A stretch of DNA of 64,000 nucleotides, taken from assembly GCA_038502055.1 (NCBI GenBank), contig JAXRKN010000045.1:4300501-4364500 (forward strand), in the 5' to 3' direction. The position numbers and the translations under genes were made by a program. The first letter of the stretch is position 1; every line of letters begins with the position of its first letter. Source of the DNA: Tanytarsus gracilentus. Taxonomy: Eukaryota > Arthropoda > Insecta > Diptera > Chironomidae. Positions 60,101 through 64,000 of this stretch are shown here, one piece after another. The notes under the pieces are model-generated. The model worked only from the letters and a program-made list of their open reading frames with translations. It did no database searches and had not been told where the DNA came from.

Positions 60101-60627
60101 TGATGTCATACCCACATTTTTATGAAGGTGATGAAATTTTATTAGAACCTTTTGAAGGTCTTGAGCCAGTCGCTGAAAAGCATGCGACCTTTGCTGATAT
60201 TCATCCTCGCATGGCATTTCCAATTGGCGGTGCTTCAAGACTTCAAGTTAACATCAGAGTCAAAAGAATGAGTTATGGCATGTTTCCATTCCAAACTCAA
60301 CTTTTCAAGAAATTCCCAGAGGATCTAATTCTTCCTGTCTGCTGGTTTGAACTCACTGCAGGTGAAATTCCAGCTGAACTCATGGCAATGATCTTTAACA
60401 CAACACACTCAGCAAATACGGTTTATATCACAATTCAATATGGATCAATAATTTGCATGTTTGTTTCATTTTTGCTACTTATGAGCACCTCATATGTTTA
60501 CTACAAAAAGTTATCGGGAAGAGCTAGCGAGGAAATTGTAAAAAGAAATGACAATGAAATTGTTGTTGTAATGAAAACGCAGCCAACTGAACTTTATCAT
60601 ACAAATTTACAACAAGAAAATGTTTGA
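57175..60627 (+). CDS. CD36/SCARB-family receptor 3
   Basis: Exons: 57175-57346, 58928-59019, 59127-59348, 59401-60627 (1713 nt, 570 aa). A charged N-tail of about 57 residues precedes the first span (ILIFFILMLLSFGVFTII). The ectodomain has all family motifs (LKVHIFNYTN, GPYVYEEK, VPNVPLILA, FLFGYLDSF, SYPHFYEGDEILLEPFEGL, HPRMAFPIGGASRLQVNIRV). It keeps the full set of six cysteines, including a CYC pair and KC/EKC. The second span is followed by a cytosolic tail of about 40 residues (YYKKLSGRASEEIV), absent from genes 1 and 2. Exons 4 and 5 of the other two genes are fused here. It is therefore an older paralogue closer to the canonical SR-B form. Confidence 0.92.
57347..58927 (+). other. 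intron 1 of CD36-family gene 3
   Basis: A 1.58 kb intron. It contains a 108-codon plus-strand frame (57517-57843) with no family similarity and a small inverted repeat (about 58769-58890) with TGACCATCT ends. Confidence 0.5.
58769..58890. repeat. inverted repeat with GCTGACCATCT ends
   Basis: The left end is ATGCTGACCATCTTCTCG; the right end, reverse-complemented, is TTAGGCTGACCATCTAATTT. It is about 120 bp, AT-rich inside, and may be distantly related to family 2 (TGACCAGA ends). Confidence 0.4.
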
Positions 60628-63600
60628 ATCGAATCGGAGAAAATTTTTAATTTGGAAACGAGTCACATGAGAATAGTTTGATCACAATGAAATTACTTAA
60701 GATGAAATCAATTCAAATAAGTGAATAATTTTAATATTAAAAAAATATTTAGTACAAAATCATTGTCTTCAAAGTAAAATTTATAAATTTGTAAAAAAGT
60801 TACAAAAGGTTTAAAAAATATTTTTCAAAATAAAAATTCAAATTTGTAAATTAATTTCTACAAAATAACATCTTTAAAAGCCATCTGCAGGTTTTAAAAT
60901 TAATTGCAAAAAATCATAAAGTTGTTAAAAAAATTTTAAAAATATTAATTGTTTCAATCAAAATTACGCTTAAGCGCTTCTCGATCTAAAACTAAAAAAT
61001 TTATTTTTAAGTGGTGAAAAATTGTACACAAGAATTTAATTTTTTCGACAAAAATCAAAATAAAGTCAATAAAGTTAAGATTTTAAATACAATTAAAAAA
61101 TACTTAAAATCTTGAGGTTCCACAATACCCACACATAGAAATCTTTGGAGCAAACAGCTTACAGCCAAACTTCAGATATTGTTGAAACAAATAGTAAACA
61201 TATGATTTATCGTGCCATAAAATTTCGTGTGCTATCGCGTGGAAAATTTCATTGTTACTGTATTGAAGTGCACGGAACGAAAGTAAAAGCGAGTAAATAA
61301 GAAGAAGTTTATTAGTGTAGTAAAAATTGCCGCTCTTCCTCATCAAACTTTTCTTCGCACAGTTAATCATGAGAGTGCACCAACCTTCTGTTTTCTTAAG
61401 CTAATTTTAAGGTTTGTCAGGTGTAAATTTAAATTTAAAATGCTGATTAATTGACGGGATCTAAACCGATTTTTTTCTAAAAATATTTTGTGCGTTGAAA
61501 AGCTTTCAACTTCTCTTTCTTTTTCATCACTCTCACCTTCGTTTGAATTCATAATGAAAAATTTCATAAACAGAGCTTAAGCATGAGCAAAGTCAAAAAA
61601 ATGTTTTGTATCAAAATTGAAATGCAATTAGTGATCTCGAGGTAGTTTTGCTGTTCATGAAGATAATGGAAAATATAACAAAGTTGTGTGGTGTTAAAAA
61701 TTTTAGTAAAGCAACACTTTATGAGGTGAAGTATGGACAATGAACTTTTTATAAGCAAACAGCACTAATTGAGATTATTTATACTCAAGATAGAGATCAA
61801 AGATTTAATTGAATTAAACATGTCGTTGAGGTGATTAAAAAATTTGAAGGTTAAAGTTAATTTTTAATTCTTTTCGCAATGTTATTCAGAAGAGAAATCA
61901 ATTTTGATTTTGGAAATTTCCCATCCCTTGTTCATATCAAAATCCACCTTCATAATCCACAAATTAATTTCGCAAATCCATTATTAACTCATTAACATTG
62001 ACCATCCACATACGCATAAAGCTTTTAGTGAAATTTTCCCCTTATCAATTATTCAACAGCTTTAAACGCCTTTCTAAACTGAATTAAAAAAGTTCAAAAA
62101 AGAAAAAATCAATGACGTATAAAATTTATTTTTTGGTTTATGCCGATGGCCTTGGCTGAGTTTGAAAAATTCTTCGCGGTCGATGGTAATCGATTGCGGT
62201 TTTTTAAAGTTTGTCCATGAGCGTCCTAAATGTAAGTAACTTCCGAAAATGAAAAGACCTTCGTGATTTTCCGTTGTAAAACTCTTTTAAAGTGCTTGCG
62301 GTAATCTTTAAGTACTTTTTTGCATCAACAAATTTATAATTTTTAAAAATAACAAAAAGTCTTTAAGAAATTTTGAAGCCACATGGCTTAAGTCATTCAA
62401 TTAACCATTAACATTTACAAAAGGTAACAACGTTAGTTCCAAATTCACACAAGACGATTGCCATTGTTGAAAAGTGCTTATAGAGTCAATTTGGCAAAAT
62501 GAGGTGAGTGTGAAGAAAAAGTTTCTTAAGGATTTGTTTATGACCAGCAAAAAATAATGATTTGGAACAAATAAGCAAAAAAGCATTTCACAAAATGTTT
62601 TTGGAACTTTGATCATCAGTTTTTAATAAAATAACAAAAATTCAATCAATCATTTTGTAAATTTTCATATTTTTAAACATTTTTTGATTGAATTTAAAAA
62701 TCATAGTTGAGAACATTCGAATGATGATCATCGCTTCGTTAAACATTTATGCTTAGTTTTCCAAATAAAGTTATCGATTAATTTAAAAAAGGCAGATGAA
62801 CCCTTCATTTGAATGCAAATCAAAAACACCCAAAAAAGTCAAACTTTCCTGTTTTCTGTTGAGATCATTTAAAAACGAGTTTTTTATATCATACACAAAA
62901 ACAGCAAAATGATGATATCGAAAATATGTTTTTCTGCAACTTGAACAAAGCCATGCTGTTGAACTTGTCATCATATGTGCGAACAGTTTAAAATAAGGTG
63001 ATGATGTCAATGCCATCAGAGATCTTCACTTAACTTAATTAAAACACTTTTCATACATTACAATGTATGAAGGAATCATCACGATCCAAAAAGTCATGTT
63101 AACAAATTGTTAGCAAGGAAGGTTGGATCAACTCATTAATGTCATGAAACTAGCTAATTGATTACTTTTTTAAATAAGATGTGTGATCCCGAGTGATTGT
63201 AAAACTTCATTGAGGTAATTTTAAATAATTTTTTATTGCTTAAACTTTGATTGAGACTTGCTACTGACGAATCCTTAATTTTTCTTGGAAATTTCCTAAG
63301 GCTGACTTGTAAAGCGTATACGTACAATTAGCATTATTTTAATCCTTCAACTTCGGCTTTAATAAAATATATTTTTTTGATCAATTAAATGATGATGAGT
63401 TAATTAAAATATTCTCAAGGATTCATTTAGCAGAAAATATTTTAATTGATAGTAAAAATTAACGCAAAACTAAGCAAAATAAGAATAATAAAAATCTTTT
63501 ATTTCTTAACTATTTTGTTTATATTTAAAAATAAAGTTAGCACCTTCCGATGTTGTTCATCAAATTTTTAAAAATCTACAAGAAATTTCTTACTAAAGTA

Positions 63601-63950
63601 GTAAAATAAATATTTACACTGACTTTTGTTCTATTGATTTTTCTAGAAATTATTAAAAAGCTCATAATTAATCACAAAAATTTTGCAAATTACCGACATA
63701 TTTTACTCATTTCGAATCACACCTTAAAACACGATTTTTACATACAAAGAAATTTCTGCTACCGTTTCAAAATTTTCATGATAAATTTGTAGTCTAAATA
63801 CAAGTGCAAAAACACCTACCAAAACACTAACGAAATATATATTTTTTTCCTCCAAACGTTAGAGCTTGCATGCTTGTAAAAAAGATATTCAAACGCGCTC
63901 AGCTTTTTCACTTTTAGTTTTTCTTTCGTTTCAGCTTTGATGCCGTAAAA
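60628..63950. other. intergenic region 3' of CD36-family gene 3
   Basis: About 3.3 kb. Minus-strand frames at 61104-61567 and 62401-63016 are somewhat coding-like but lack clear signals; I do not call genes. A lone family-1-like end (CATCCCTTG) occurs near 61921. Confidence 0.4.
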
Positions 63951-63964
63951 AACATACGTTGAGT

Positions 63965-63999
63965 TCAGTTCTTCGCGATCGTTCACGTTGGAAAGTTAT
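63965..63999 (+). promoter_or_regulatory. initiator plus DPE core promoter at window end
   Basis: TCAGTT at 63965-63970 sets A+1 at 63967. AGTTAT at 63994-63999 falls exactly at +28 to +33 and matches the DPE consensus RGWYVT at every position. No TATA box is seen upstream, as expected for a DPE promoter. It implies a plus-strand gene starting just before the window edge. Confidence 0.55.
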
Positions 64000-64000
64000 C

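Noticed and set aside
61104..61567. Two adjacent minus-strand frames that could splice (GTGAGA donor near 61543, CAG acceptor near 61388) into about 102 aa
   Set aside because: Phase closes, but there is no same-strand AATAAA after the stop and no known family; too weak to call.
62401..63016. Two minus-strand frames of 71 and 77 codons
   Set aside because: No supporting signals; likely chance.

Overview
The window is animal nuclear DNA, very AT-rich, with short GT-AG introns, AATAAA poly(A) signals and arthropod-type core promoters (TATA, TCAGT-type initiators, one initiator-DPE pair). The genes are insect orthologues: Beadex-type LMO, Mars/HURP, ACE/Ance-like peptidase, NPC2-like ML-domain proteins and CD36-family receptors. 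A dipteran, perhaps a nematoceran midge or mosquito relative, is the best inference, but the sequence does not prove the order. No bacterial, viral or CRISPR features were seen. All exon models were built by hand from splice motifs, reading phase and family similarity; each multi-exon model closes to a whole number of codons.

Layout. 104-2464 (+): BBS1, six exons. 5971-10274 (-): a LIM-only (Beadex-like) transcriptional regulator, convergent with BBS1, with a 3.2 kb second intron. 10.3-19 kb: mostly non-coding, with one weak secreted-peptide candidate, a purine-rich tract and a 0.5 kb foldback element. 19.0-24.1 kb: five tandem ML/NPC2-like secreted lipid-binding genes (four -, one +), all with the same three-exon structure. 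24.1-32.6 kb: non-coding except a small 112-aa gene and a second, very clean foldback element. 32.7-35.6 kb: an intronless F-box/LRR gene convergent with a Mars/HURP-like mitotic gene, with stop codons only about 50 bp apart. 37.2-41.7 kb (+): an angiotensin-converting-enzyme gene encoding two complete peptidase domains and a GPI-anchor-like tail. 41.9-44.2 kb (-): a TOG-domain, TOGARAM/crescerin-like protein. 47.0-60.6 kb (+): three tandem CD36/SCARB-family receptors, with a small candidate membrane-protein gene on the opposite strand between the first two. The last 50 bases hold an initiator plus DPE at exact spacing, probably the promoter of the next gene.

Themes. Two lipid-handling families (secreted NPC2-like carriers, membrane CD36 receptors) have expanded locally. 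Two genes belong to ciliary families (BBS1, TOGARAM-like). Two are cell-division or ubiquitin-type genes (Mars-like, F-box). Introns and intergenic DNA carry several families of short non-autonomous inverted-repeat elements.
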